Shown here one piece after another: positions 36,204 to 46,141 of a DNA stretch of 64,000 nt; the stretch's first letter is position 1; every line of letters starts with the position of its first letter. Source of the DNA: Sphingopyxis sp. GW247-27LB (GTDB lineage Bacteria; Pseudomonadota; Alphaproteobacteria; Sphingomonadales; Sphingomonadaceae). The position numbers were made by a program, and so were the translations under genes. The DNA is taken from positions 41,353 to 105,352 of the forward strand of contig NZ_NIWD01000007.1 in the NCBI RefSeq assembly GCF_002277025.1. Direction: 5' to 3'. Below the pieces are notes generated by a model. That model did not search any database. It was not told the origin of the DNA and saw only the letters and a program-made list of their open reading frames with translations.

Positions 36204-37346
36204 ATGAAGGTCAAGTTTTCGGGCAGAGGGCTGCTCGCCGTGGTGATGAGCTCCGCCGTGCTGGCGGGATGCGTCGGCAGCGCCGCCGTGATACCGGCGC
36301 CGCGCGGACAGGTCCCGGTGTCGCGCGGCCCCGCGGGATCGGTGACGGTCCCGATCGGGGAGCCGGTGCGCGCCGCGCCGCCAGCGCCGCAGCGGGTGAT
36401 CGACCCCGGCTTTCGCCGCCCGCCCGCCGGGCTAGAGGAGCGCATCTTCGGGTTGTGGCGCGCCTTTCCCGGCAAGACCGGCATCGCGGTCCAGCGCATC
36501 GACGGCGAATGGACGCTTCAGCAACGCGGCGACGATCTGTTTCCGCAGCAGAGCGTGTCGAAGCTGTGGGTGACGCTGACGGTGCTCGACGCGGTCGACC
36601 GCGGCGCGCTGACCCTCGACCGCAAGGTCAGCATCACCCCCGCCGACCTCACCCTGTTCCACCAGCCGCTCGCGGCGCGCGTGCGCTCGGAGGGAACGGT
36701 GACGATGAGCGTGCGCGACCTGATCGAAACGGCGATTACGCACAGCGACAACACCGCGAACGACAGCTTGCTGCGCACCGTCGGCGGCCCCGACGCAGTA
36801 CGCCGCTTCATCGCGGCGAAGGACCTCGGCTCGATCCGCTTCGGCCCCGGCGAACGATTGCTGCAGAGCGGCACCGCAGGGCTCAAATGGCAGCAGGCCT
36901 ATTCGGTCGGCTATGCGTTTCAGCAGGCGCGCGCGGCGCTGCCCGATGCGACGCGCAAGGCGGCGATGGACAATTATCTCGCCAATCCGGTCGACGGCGC
37001 GAGCCCCTCGGCGATCGCGCGTGCGCTGACCCGGCTCGCGCGCGGCACCCTCCTGTCGCCCGAGTCGACCGACTATGTGCTCGGCGTGATGAGCCGTACC
37101 CACAGCGGGCCGAAGCGGCTGAAGGCGGGGCTGCCGGCGGGCTGGAAATTCCTGCACAAGACCGGCACGGGGCAGGATTACAAGGGCATGACCGCGGGCT
37201 ACAACGACATCGGCATCGCGACCGCGCCCGACGGCACGCGCTATGCGATCGTCGTCATGCTCGGCAGCACCACCGCCTCGATCCCGCAGCGCATGGCGCT
37301 GATGCAGGCGGTATCGGGCGCAGTCGCCGAATTTCACGGGAATTAG
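36204..37346 (+). CDS. Class A beta-lactamase-like serine hydrolase lipoprotein
   Basis: A 380-residue penicillin-binding serine hydrolase. A lipobox LAGC at 20-23 marks it as a lipoprotein, followed by a Pro-rich linker (about 30-75). Catalytic motifs: Ser117-x-x-Lys120 (QQSVSK), Ser181-Asp182-Asn183, Glu217-x-x-Leu220 in GERLLQ at the position of the class A Glu166 motif, and Lys319-Thr-Gly in HKTGTG. All class A landmarks are therefore present, with Gln replacing the usual Asn after Leu220. It may be a true carbapenem- or penicillin-hydrolysing enzyme or a cell-wall peptidase. It starts about 140 bp after msrA. Confidence 0.85.
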   Translation: MKVKFSGRGLLAVVMSSAVLAGCVGSAAVIPAPRGQVPVSRGPAGSVTVPIGEPVRAAPPAPQRVIDPGFRRPPAGLEERIFGLWRAFPGKTGIAVQRIDGEWTLQQRGDDLFPQQSVSKLWVTLTVLDAVDRGALTLDRKVSITPADLTLFHQPLAARVRSEGTVTMSVRDLIETAITHSDNTANDSLLRTVGGPDAVRRFIAAKDLGSIRFGPGERLLQSGTAGLKWQQAYSVGYAFQQARAALPDATRKAAMDNYLANPVDGASPSAIARALTRLARGTLLSPESTDYVLGVMSRTHSGPKRLKAGLPAGWKFLHKTGTGQDYKGMTAGYNDIGIATAPDGTRYAIVVMLGSTTASIPQRMALMQAVSGAVAEFHGN

Positions 37347-37409
37347 CCGCCGTCCCTGCTTCGGGATAAACGGTTTGCGAGCCCTGCCGCTTTTGCATAT
37401 GGGCCGCGC

Positions 37410-37724
37410 ATGAAGACGTATCTCGCGCTGCCCCTCATCGCCCTTTCGCTCGCGCTGTCGGCGTGCGCGACGCCCGAGACGCGACTGCGCAGCGGGCTCG
37501 TCGACGCCGGGCTGTCGCCGGCGATGTCGGCGTGCATGGCCGAGCGGATGGTCGACCGGCTGTCGCTGCTGCAATTGCGCCGCCTGTCGTCGCTCGGCAG
37601 CCTCAAGGGCCGGCGGATCGCCGACCTGACGCTCGACCAGTTCCTCCACAAGGTCCGCGCCCTCAAGGACCCCGAGATATTGGCGGTGTCGACCAGCTCG
37701 GCGGCGGTCTGCGCTTTCCGCTGA
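37410..37724 (+). CDS. Small lipoprotein, unknown function
   Basis: A 104-residue protein with a lipoprotein signal (ALSLALSAC, lipid Cys near residue 19). The mature part is helical and contains LSPAMSACMAERMVDRLSLL and LRRLSSLGSLKGRRI. Two Cys residues in the mature part could pair. It resembles small conserved sphingomonad envelope lipoproteins, but no function is known. ATG 37410 is chosen as the start of the signal peptide. Confidence 0.7.
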   Translation: MKTYLALPLIALSLALSACATPETRLRSGLVDAGLSPAMSACMAERMVDRLSLLQLRRLSSLGSLKGRRIADLTLDQFLHKVRALKDPEILAVSTSSAAVCAFR

Positions 37725-37838
37725 GGTAGAAAATCTCTCCGCTGCCGGGGGGAACCAAGGGGTAGCCTTGCCGCCAAACTTGTGCTTAGGCGGCGCCGAA
37801 TATCTCCCGCTCCAGAGTCGAAAGGCCCGGCAGACCCC

Positions 37839-39047
<1,209 letters not shown>

Positions 39048-39057
39048 TGCGAAATTG

Positions 39058-39205
39058 CCTCTCCCCCTGGGGAGAGGCGGCGAGACTTGGCAGCTTGCTG
39101 CATGGTCGCAGCGGTGGGGCGGCAACGTCCGGACTCTCACCAAGTCCGACTAGGTCCTGATGGACCAAGTCTTCCTACCCTCTCCCCCAAGGGGAGAGGG
39201 TGAGG
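39058..39205. repeat. Inverted GC-rich repeats after sucC, possible terminator
   Basis: CCTCTCCCCCTGGGGAGAGG (39058-39077) and CCCTCTCCCCCAAGGGGAGAGGG (39178-39200) are two self-complementary hairpins. Between them, GAGACTTGG and CCAAGTCTTC form a further inverted pair. The hairpins resemble the dispersed 'ctctcccc-ggggagag' repeats of alphaproteobacteria and may end sucC transcription. Confidence 0.7.
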
Positions 39206-39215
39206 GACTGCAAGG

Positions 39216-39237
39216 TTGACGTTTACGTAAACGCCAA
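39216..39237. promoter_or_regulatory. 22-bp palindrome upstream of etfB, candidate MerR/LiuR-type operator
   Basis: TTGACGTTTACGTAAACGCCAA is a near-perfect inverted repeat (core GTTTACGTAAAC) 43 bp before the etfB start. It resembles sites reported for LiuR-type MerR regulators of branched-chain amino acid and fatty acid catabolism, which often include etf genes. TTGACG within it could be a -35 box. The regulator itself is not in the window. Confidence 0.5.
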
Positions 39238-39279
39238 TTATGGCGCAGTGCACAATTTTTCGAGAGGAGCTTTTGGCCC

Positions 39280-40029
39280 ATGAAAATCCTCGTTCCCGTG
39301 AAACGGGTGCTCGATTACAACGTGAAGCCGCGGGTGAAGGCCGATGGCACGGGCGTTGACCTTGCCAATGTGAAGATGTCGATGAACCCGTTCGACGAGA
39401 TCGGCGTCGAGGAAGCGATCCGCCTGAAGGAAAAGGGCGTTGCGACCGAGATTATCGCCGTCAGTGTCGGCCCGGCGAAGGCGCAGGAAACGCTGCGCAC
39501 CGCGCTGGCGATGGGCGCCGACCGGGCGATCCTGGTCCAGACCGACGATGCGGTCGAGCCGCTGGGCGTCGCGAAGATCCTGAAGGCGATCGCGGATGCC
39601 GAACAGCCGGGCCTCGTGATCCTCGGCAAGCAGGCGATCGACGACGACAACAACCAGACCGGCCAGATGCTCGCCGCGCTGACGGGCTGGGCGCAGGGCA
39701 CCTTCGCCAGCGCAGTCAATGTCGAGGGCGATCATGTCAGCGTGACGCGCGAAGTCGACGGCGGTCTCGAAACGGTGAAGCTGAAGCTCCCCGCGATCGT
39801 CACCACCGACCTTCGCCTCAACGAGCCGCGCTATGCCTCGCTGCCGAACATCATGAAGGCGAAGTCGAAGCCGCTCGATACCAAGTCGCCCGCCGATTAC
39901 GGCGTCGACACGAGCCCGCGCGTCAAGACGGTCAAGGTGTCGGAGCCGCCCGTCCGCTCGGCCGGCGTCAAGGTCGCCGATGTCGATGAACTGGTTGCCA
40001 AGCTGAAGGCGATGGGAGTGCACTCATGA
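39280..40029 (+). CDS. etfB: Electron transfer flavoprotein subunit beta
   Basis: A 249-residue ETF beta subunit, which binds AMP and, with EtfA, accepts electrons from acyl-CoA dehydrogenases. The start [20 protein letters not shown] and the signature region [11 protein letters not shown] are typical. The [20 protein letters not shown] segment holds the recognition loop that docks dehydrogenases. It overlaps etfA by 4 bp. Confidence 0.97.
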   Translation: MKILVPVKRVLDYNVKPRVKADGTGVDLANVKMSMNPFDEIGVEEAIRLKEKGVATEIIAVSVGPAKAQETLRTALAMGADRAILVQTDDAVEPLGVAKILKAIADAEQPGLVILGKQAIDDDNNQTGQMLAALTGWAQGTFASAVNVEGDHVSVTREVDGGLETVKLKLPAIVTTDLRLNEPRYASLPNIMKAKSKPLDTKSPADYGVDTSPRVKTVKVSEPPVRSAGVKVADVDELVAKLKAMGVHS

Positions 40030-40955
40030 AAACGCTCGTTTGGGTCGAACATGACGGCAGCGCCGTCAAGGACGCCACGCTCGCCGCGGTGACCGCCGCC
40101 TCGAAGCTCGGCGAAGTCCATCTTCTGGTCGCGGGGCAGGGCGTCGACGGCGTCGCGAAAGCCGCGGCGCAGATCGCCGGCGTCGGCAAGGTCCACGTCG
40201 CCGACAACGCCGCTTTCGGTCACAACCTGCCCGAGAATATCGCGCCGCTCGTCGCCGAGCTGATGGGCAGCCATGACGCGTTCGTCGCGCCCGCCACCAC
40301 CACGGGCAAGAATATCGCGCCGCGGGTCGCCGCGCTGCTCGACGTGATGCAGATTTCGGAAATCCTGTCGGTCGAGGATCCGAAGACCTTCACCCGCCCG
40401 ATCTATGCCGGCAACGCGATCGCGACCGTCGAATCGTCGGACGCGAAGCTCGTCCTTACCGTCCGCGGCACCGCCTTCGAAAAGGCCGCCACCTCGGGCG
40501 GTTCGGGAGCGGTCGAGGCCGTCTCGGCGGGCGGCGACGCCGGTATCTCGAGCTTCGTCGGCGCCGAGATCGCCAAGTCGGAACGTCCCGAGCTCACCAG
40601 CGCGAAGATTATCGTCTCGGGCGGCCGTGCGCTGGGTTCGAGCGAGAAATATCAGGAAGTCATCGTGCCGCTCGCCGACAAGCTCGGCGCCGCGCTCGGC
40701 GCGAGCCGTGCCGCGGTCGATGCGGGCTATGTCCCCAACGACTATCAGGTTGGCCAGACCGGCAAGATCGTCGCGCCGGAAGTTTACTTCGCGATCGGCA
40801 TCTCGGGCGCGATCCAGCACCTCGCGGGCATGAAGGATTCGAAGACCATCGTCGCGATCAACAAGGACGAGGACGCCCCGATCTTCCAGGTCGCCGACCT
40901 CGGCCTCGTCGCGGACCTCTTCAACGTCGTGCCCGAGCTGACGGCCAAGATCTGA
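40026..40955 (+). CDS. etfA: Electron transfer flavoprotein subunit alpha
   Basis: A 309-residue ETF alpha subunit carrying FAD. The C-terminal FAD domain has [31 protein letters not shown] and [20 protein letters not shown]. It passes electrons to ETF-ubiquinone oxidoreductase. It is coupled to etfB by an ATGA overlap. A long hairpin terminator follows 28 bp after the stop. Confidence 0.97.
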   Translation: MKTLVWVEHDGSAVKDATLAAVTAASKLGEVHLLVAGQGVDGVAKAAAQIAGVGKVHVADNAAFGHNLPENIAPLVAELMGSHDAFVAPATTTGKNIAPRVAALLDVMQISEILSVEDPKTFTRPIYAGNAIATVESSDAKLVLTVRGTAFEKAATSGGSGAVEAVSAGGDAGISSFVGAEIAKSERPELTSAKIIVSGGRALGSSEKYQEVIVPLADKLGAALGASRAAVDAGYVPNDYQVGQTGKIVAPEVYFAIGISGAIQHLAGMKDSKTIVAINKDEDAPIFQVADLGLVADLFNVVPELTAKI

Positions 40956-40982
40956 CCGGCCATCCCGGACATGGGTGACAAG

Positions 40983-41015
40983 AAAGCGGTCGCGAGCTTC
41001 GCTCGCGGCCGCTTT
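40983..41015 (+). terminator. Terminator after etfA
   Basis: AAAGCGGTCGCGAGC-TTC-GCTCGCGGCCGCTTT forms a 15-bp stem with one G-U pair and a three-base loop, followed by CGCATTTC. The stem is strong but the T-tract is weak. Confidence 0.75.
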
Positions 41016-41109
41016 CGCATTTCGGCTCCGTCATGTTTCTGCCATCGACGCACGCTTGATGCGTGCAGTCCTTCCCTTTCGGAAGGAAAGCGAAGTCGAG
41101 GAGTCCGAC

Positions 41110-42105
41110 ATGCCCCAGCCTGACAAACGCGCCTTGCTCGCCGACGGGCTGGCGCGCGGCGAAGACGATGCGACGCTCCGCGCGCGCCTCATGGATGCGG
41201 GCGTGTCGGCGGCCTCGGCGAAATATGAGATCGACCGGCTCGCCAGGGATCCGGTGGCGGCCGTGCTGCGGCGCCAGGCGGCGCGCATGGCGAAGCAGCA
41301 CTGGCTGTTCGCCAATCAGGAACGCCTCGCGCGCGAGGCGGAGGTCGGGTTCGCGCTCGACACGCTCGACCGGCCCGAGTCGGCGCATTTCTATCGCCAT
41401 TATTACGAGGCGAACCGGCCCGCGAAGCTGACCGGCCTCGTCGATCATTGGCCGGCGCTGTCGCGCTGGTCGCTCGATCATTTCGCGAAGAGCTGCGGCC
41501 ATGAGACCGTCGAGGCGCAGGTCGAGCGCGAGGGCGACCCCGGCTATGAGCTTGCCAAGGACGATCACCGCCGCCGCGTCCGCTTCGGCGAACTGGTCGA
41601 CTGGCTGCGCAAGGATATGCCGAGCAACGACATCTATCTGACCGCCTATAACAGCGGCGCGAATGCGGCGGCGCTGGCGCCTTTGTGGGACGATCTCGCG
41701 CCCATCGCATTGCTCGACGCGCGCGAAGGTCGCGACGGCTTCTTCTGGCTCGGGCCGCGCGGCACGCTCACGCCCTGGCATCACGACCTCACCAACAATC
41801 TTCTGGTCCAGGTGCTGGGCCGCAAGCGCGTGCGCCTCGCGCCGCCCTGGGCCTTCGCACGGATGCGCAACAGCCGGCACTGCTTTTCCGACTGGGCCAA
41901 TGCCCCCTTGCCTGCGGGGCCCGGGGATGCCGTGACGCCACCGGTGCTCGAAACGGTGATCGGCCCGGGCGATGCGATCTTCCTGCCGGTCGGCTGGTGG
42001 CATCAGGTCGAGGCGCTCGACCTGTCGGCGAGCATGAGTTTCACCAGCTTCCGCCGGCCCAACGCCCATGTCGAAGATTATCATTCCTATGGAGACATAA
42101 GCTGA
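41110..42105 (+). CDS. JmjC/cupin-8-like protein
   Basis: A 331-residue protein. Residues about 1-75 are a helical N-terminal part; residues about 95-315 are a cupin-8/JmjC-type domain with metal ligands His224 and Asp226 in WHHDLTNN and His298 in GWWHQVE. Such proteins are Fe(II)/2-oxoglutarate hydroxylases of proteins or small molecules. The target is unknown. ATG 41110 follows GAGGAGTCC and begins the helical region; an upstream start would add residues without homology. Its stop overlaps the next gene (TGATG), an unusual coupling to an enoyl-CoA hydratase. Confidence 0.85.
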   Translation: MPQPDKRALLADGLARGEDDATLRARLMDAGVSAASAKYEIDRLARDPVAAVLRRQAARMAKQHWLFANQERLAREAEVGFALDTLDRPESAHFYRHYYEANRPAKLTGLVDHWPALSRWSLDHFAKSCGHETVEAQVEREGDPGYELAKDDHRRRVRFGELVDWLRKDMPSNDIYLTAYNSGANAAALAPLWDDLAPIALLDAREGRDGFFWLGPRGTLTPWHHDLTNNLLVQVLGRKRVRLAPPWAFARMRNSRHCFSDWANAPLPAGPGDAVTPPVLETVIGPGDAIFLPVGWWHQVEALDLSASMSFTSFRRPNAHVEDYHSYGDIS

Positions 42106-42887
42106 TGCCCCTGATCCTCGTCGCCCGTGACGATGCCGTCGCGACCGTCACCCTCAACCGGCCCGAGGCGATGAACGCGCTGTCGCGGGCGCTGCGCGCC
42201 GAGTTGGCGGCCGCGATGCGCGATCTCGCCGCCGATGACGGCGTGCGCGCGATCGTGCTGACCGGGGCGGGAACGCGCGCCTTCACCGCGGGGCTCGATT
42301 TGAAGGAACTGGGCGCCGACACCGGGAATCTGGGCGCGGCCAATGCGGAGAGCGCCGACGAGAATCCGGTGAAGGCGATCGAGCCGTGCCCGCAACCGGT
42401 GATCGCGGCGATCAACGGGGTCGCGATCACCGGCGGGTTCGAGGTCGCGCTCGCCTGCGATATCCTGATCGCCTCGACCAATGCCCGCTTCGCCGACACC
42501 CATGCGCGCGTCGGCATCATGCCTGGCTGGGGCCTGTCGCAGAAACTCTCGCGGATCGTCGGGATAGGTCGCGCCAAGGAACTGTCGCTGACCGGCAATT
42601 TCCTGGGTGCCGAGGCGGCGCGCGACTGGGGGCTGGTGAATCGCGTCGTGGCGCCCGAGGAACTGCTCCCCGCCGCGCAGGCGCTCGCACGCGATATCGC
42701 GAGCGCCGACCCGGCGATGGTGCGGCGCTACAAGAAGCTGATCGACGACGGCTATGCGCTGCCCTTTGGCGAGGGGATGGCACTCGAACAGGCGCGATCG
42801 ACGGCGGCGAACCGCGCGGTCAGCGCCGATGAGGTCGAGGCGCGCCGGCTCGCGGTGATGGCGCGCGGCCGCGAACGGGCGGGCTGA
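42105..42887 (+). CDS. Enoyl-CoA hydratase/isomerase family protein
   Basis: A 260-residue crotonase-fold protein. The oxyanion-hole segment AFTAGLDLKELG and the second oxyanion region VAITGGFEVALACDI are visible, followed by ADTHARVGIMPGWGLSQKLS. Glu-type catalytic residues of true hydratases were not clearly assigned, so an isomerase or other crotonase activity is possible. It shares one base with the JmjC-protein stop (TGATG). Confidence 0.9.
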   Translation: MPLILVARDDAVATVTLNRPEAMNALSRALRAELAAAMRDLAADDGVRAIVLTGAGTRAFTAGLDLKELGADTGNLGAANAESADENPVKAIEPCPQPVIAAINGVAITGGFEVALACDILIASTNARFADTHARVGIMPGWGLSQKLSRIVGIGRAKELSLTGNFLGAEAARDWGLVNRVVAPEELLPAAQALARDIASADPAMVRRYKKLIDDGYALPFGEGMALEQARSTAANRAVSADEVEARRLAVMARGRERAG

Positions 42888-42933
42888 CCGGGCCCGGCTT
42901 GCCATCGGGGCGCCTGCACATTAGCCTATCTTC

Positions 42934-43794
42934 ATGAAAATGGGGGGATGGGTCGTTGGCGCGGCGCTGCTGTTGAGCGGCGCACCGCTGGTTGCAGCCA
43001 ACGGGAAAGAACCGGTCGCGCTCGAACCGTCGATGCCGTGGAAAATCCATTCGACGGGCGATTTCTGCCGTCTCTGGCGGAGCTTCGGCACCGGAAAGCA
43101 GGCGATCACGGTCGTCCTCGACAATTTCGACAATGACGAGGATTTCCGCATCACGCTCGCCGGGCGGCCGATGCTGGCGGCGAAGCGCGATGGTTCGGTC
43201 CAGCTTCGCTTCGGTGATGCGCTGCCCGAACAGTCGCTCGCGTTCGACAGCGGGACCTTCGCGCGAAAGCCCGCCTGGATCGTCAAGACCGCCATCCGGA
43301 TACGCCCCGACCCGGACGGCATCGACCCGCGGCCGATCACCGCCGAGGAAGAGGCGTCGGTCGCCGCCATCCGCATCGGGGAGCCGCTGCGGCAGCCGGC
43401 GCGGCTCGACACCGGCCCGATGGGCGAGGCCTTCGCCCTCATGCGCGATTGCACCGAAGAAATGATCGGGGGATGGGGGATCGACGTCGTGCGACACCGC
43501 CATTTGTCGCGGCCGGCCACGCCGGTCGGTTCGCCCGGGCAATGGATCCGCGGCACCGATTATCCGATGAGCATGATCCGCAAGATGCAGTCGGGCATCG
43601 TCCGGTTCCGGCTGATGGTGGGCGAGGATGGCGCGCCGACCGCCTGCCACATCCAGCTGTCGACCAATCCCGAAGGCTTCGACGCGGCGGTGTGCGACGC
43701 GCTGATGAAGCGCGCGCGCTTCAAGCCGGCGCTCGACGCCGACGGCAAGCCATTGCCCTCCTATTATCGAAACAGCGTGATGTTTTCCTTTTAA
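42934..43794 (+). CDS. Exported TonB C-terminal-domain protein, copy 1
   Basis: A 286-residue protein with an N-terminal signal peptide (WVVGAALLLSGAPLVAA) and a C-terminal TonB-like domain: VRFRLMVGEDGAPTACHIQL, STNPEGFDAAVCDALMKRAR and FKPALDADGKP. Unlike a normal TonB it lacks the Pro-rich spacer and an uncleaved N-terminal anchor, so it is probably periplasmic. The middle domain starts EPVALEPSMPWKIHSTGDFC and is shared with the next gene, its tandem paralogue. A role in binding a periplasmic or cell-wall partner is inferred, not shown. Confidence 0.8.
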   Translation: MKMGGWVVGAALLLSGAPLVAANGKEPVALEPSMPWKIHSTGDFCRLWRSFGTGKQAITVVLDNFDNDEDFRITLAGRPMLAAKRDGSVQLRFGDALPEQSLAFDSGTFARKPAWIVKTAIRIRPDPDGIDPRPITAEEEASVAAIRIGEPLRQPARLDTGPMGEAFALMRDCTEEMIGGWGIDVVRHRHLSRPATPVGSPGQWIRGTDYPMSMIRKMQSGIVRFRLMVGEDGAPTACHIQLSTNPEGFDAAVCDALMKRARFKPALDADGKPLPSYYRNSVMFSF

Positions 43795-43817
43795 CGGATG
43801 AGGGGCGGGGCGGGGCC

Positions 43818-44735
43818 ATGACGATCAGATATGCGATGGCCGGGTTGGCGCTCGCGGGATTGGCGGTGCCGGTGCTGGCCGCAGGCAAGAACGCGCCGGT
43901 CGTGCTCGAACCGTCGTCGCCGTGGAACATGCACTATGCTGAGGATTATTGCCGGCTGGTGCGCGTCTTCGGCGAGGGGAAGCAGCGGACGGTCCTGATG
44001 ATGGATCGCTATGCGCCGGGCGTTTCCTTTCGCCTGACGCTCGCCGGCGCGGCGACCAAGGCGGCGCAGTTCGGCGGTAAGGCCAAGGTGCAGTTCGGGC
44101 CCGGCTGGGACGAGCAGGAAATCCGCTTCTTTTCGGGAACGATCGGCGAGAAGCTGCCGGCGTGGATTTTCGCCGACAACACGCGCATCCGCCCGCTGAC
44201 CGAGGCGCAGAAGGCGCAGGTCGCGGCCGAGGTTGCGGAAGAAGGGCTGGCCGACACTGCAGAGATCGCGCCGATTTCGGAAGCCGACGAAGCCGCGACG
44301 ACACAGCTTCGCTTCGGTCGCCCGCTGCGTCACCCTCTGGTTCTGCACACGGGGCCTATGAAGGGGGCGTTCGACGCGATGCGGGCCTGCACCGACGAAC
44401 TGGTAACGCATTGGGGAGTCGATCCCAAACAGGTGAAGACCCGGTCGCGCCCCGCCATACCGACCGAATCGCCGGGGCGATGGCTGAGGAGCGACGACTA
44501 TCCCCCCAGCATGCTCAGCAAGGGGATGCCTGGGCTCGTCCATTTCCGGCTGACCGTCGGCGAGGACGGGGTGCCGGTGTCGTGTCATATCCAGCAATCG
44601 ACCAATCCCGAGGGATTCGACGCGGCGGTGTGCAAGGCGATGATGCGGCGGGCCCGCTTCGAGCCCGCGCTCGATGCCGGGGGCAAGCCGATGAAGGCCT
44701 ATTATCTGAACACCGTGCGCTTCCAGATCCCCTGA
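43818..44735 (+). CDS. Exported TonB C-terminal-domain protein, copy 2
   Basis: A 305-residue paralogue of the preceding gene, 23 bp downstream. Shared layout: signal peptide (LALAGLAVPVLAAG), APVVLEPSSPWNMHYAEDYC, then a TonB-C domain with VHFRLTVGEDGVPVSCHIQQ, STNPEGFDAAVCKAMMRRAR and FEPALDAGGKP. It has an extra acidic linker (residues about 135-165). The pair must come from a local duplication. ATG 43818 begins the signal peptide; the longer open frame upstream overlaps the first copy. Confidence 0.8.
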   Translation: MTIRYAMAGLALAGLAVPVLAAGKNAPVVLEPSSPWNMHYAEDYCRLVRVFGEGKQRTVLMMDRYAPGVSFRLTLAGAATKAAQFGGKAKVQFGPGWDEQEIRFFSGTIGEKLPAWIFADNTRIRPLTEAQKAQVAAEVAEEGLADTAEIAPISEADEAATTQLRFGRPLRHPLVLHTGPMKGAFDAMRACTDELVTHWGVDPKQVKTRSRPAIPTESPGRWLRSDDYPPSMLSKGMPGLVHFRLTVGEDGVPVSCHIQQSTNPEGFDAAVCKAMMRRARFEPALDAGGKPMKAYYLNTVRFQIP

Positions 44736-44794
44736 TCGCGTCTTCGAGCGCAATGGGGCTTGCGGTCGCGAAAAATACTTAGCAAGGTTAAGTA

Positions 44795-46126
44795 ATGACC
44801 GACCTTGCCGAACCGCTTTCCGCCTTCATGTCGCGCACCGCCGGGCCCGGCGCGCTGTCGGGCCTCTCGCGCCTGTCAGGCGGGGCGAATATGGAAAGCT
44901 GGGCGTTCGATTGGGCAGGCGAGGGCTATGTCCTCCGCCGCGCGCCGTCGGTGGATTATATGGCGGGTCGTCCCTATGGTCATGCGGTCGAGGCGGCACT
45001 CGTCCGCGCGGCGCATGCGGGCGGAGTAAGGGCACCCGAGGTCGTCGGAGTGCTCGCCGATGGCGACGGCATGGGCACGGGCTATGTGATGCGGCGGATC
45101 ACCGCCGAGGTGTCGCCCGCGAAGATATTGGCCGCGCCGCCGTCGCCGCTGGTCGCCGATCTCGGCCGCGAGCTGGCGCGCATCCACGCGCTGCCGCGCG
45201 CCGCGATCCCCGAGGGCATTCCGGTGATGGACACCGCCGAGGCGCTCGCCGAGCTCAAGGCGCGCTTCCTCTCCTATGGCGGCGACCGGCCGGTGATCGC
45301 GCTTGCGATCAAATGGTGCGAGGATCATCTGCCCGCGCCCGCCGAGCCGGTGCTCGTCCATGGCGACTATCGCATGGGCAATGTCATGGTCGATGCCGAT
45401 GGTCTTGCCGCGGTGCTCGACTGGGAGCTCGCGCATCTGGGCGACGCGCACGAGGATCTGGCGTTCGGCTGCATGACCGTGTGGCGCTTCGGCCAGCTCG
45501 ACCGGCCGGCGTTCGGGGTCGGCAGCCTCGAGGAATATTTCGCCGCTTATGAGGCCGCGGTCGGTCGGTCGGTCGATCGGGGCCGCTTCCGCTTCTGGCT
45601 CGTCTATCGCACCCTCTGGTGGGCGCTCGGCTGCCTGCAGATGGGGCAGGCGTGGCGCAGCGGCGCCGATACCACGGTCGAGCGCGTCGTCGTCGGCCGG
45701 CGCACCGCCGAGCAGGAACTCGACCTCGTGCGGCTGCTCGAGGAGGAGGCTCCCGAAGCGGAACGCTCGCGTCCGCTGCCGTCCCCGCCGCCGGCTGCGG
45801 CCTCTCCGGTGGGTGAACCGACGACAGGCGAAATGGTGCAGGCGGTGCGCGACTGGCTGGGCGAGGCGATCAAGCCGCACGCCGAAGGGCATGGCAAATT
45901 CCAGGTCGCGGTGGCGATGAACGCGCTCGGCATCGCGATGCGCGACCTCGATGCCGGTACGCGCGCCGAGGACAAGGCGCTCGCCGCCGCGCTGCTGGCC
46001 GGCCGGACGACGCTTGCCGAACCGGGGTTGCTCGCGAAGCTGCGCCGCGCGGTGCTCGACAAATGCGCCGTCGACAGCCCCAAATATGCCGCGCTCGCGC
46101 GCTCACGCGACGACTGGCGCGGTTAG
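44795..46126 (+). CDS. Aminoglycoside-phosphotransferase-fold protein with DUF6285-like C-terminus
   Basis: A 443-residue kinase-fold protein of the APH family found beside acyl-CoA dehydrogenases (ACAD10/FadE36-like partners). The catalytic loop HGDYRMGNVMVD and the metal motif VLDWELAHLGDAHEDLAFG lie in the first ~320 residues. Residues about 345-440 form a small helical domain (MVQAVRDWLGEAIKPHAEG). It probably phosphorylates a 4-hydroxyacyl-CoA or similar before the adjacent dehydrogenase acts, by analogy with ACAD10/11 chemistry. The dehydrogenase gene begins 15 bp downstream. Confidence 0.85.
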   Translation: MTDLAEPLSAFMSRTAGPGALSGLSRLSGGANMESWAFDWAGEGYVLRRAPSVDYMAGRPYGHAVEAALVRAAHAGGVRAPEVVGVLADGDGMGTGYVMRRITAEVSPAKILAAPPSPLVADLGRELARIHALPRAAIPEGIPVMDTAEALAELKARFLSYGGDRPVIALAIKWCEDHLPAPAEPVLVHGDYRMGNVMVDADGLAAVLDWELAHLGDAHEDLAFGCMTVWRFGQLDRPAFGVGSLEEYFAAYEAAVGRSVDRGRFRFWLVYRTLWWALGCLQMGQAWRSGADTTVERVVVGRRTAEQELDLVRLLEEEAPEAERSRPLPSPPPAAASPVGEPTTGEMVQAVRDWLGEAIKPHAEGHGKFQVAVAMNALGIAMRDLDAGTRAEDKALAAALLAGRTTLAEPGLLAKLRRAVLDKCAVDSPKYAALARSRDDWRG

Positions 46127-46141
46127 GTATCAAGGGAAAGG

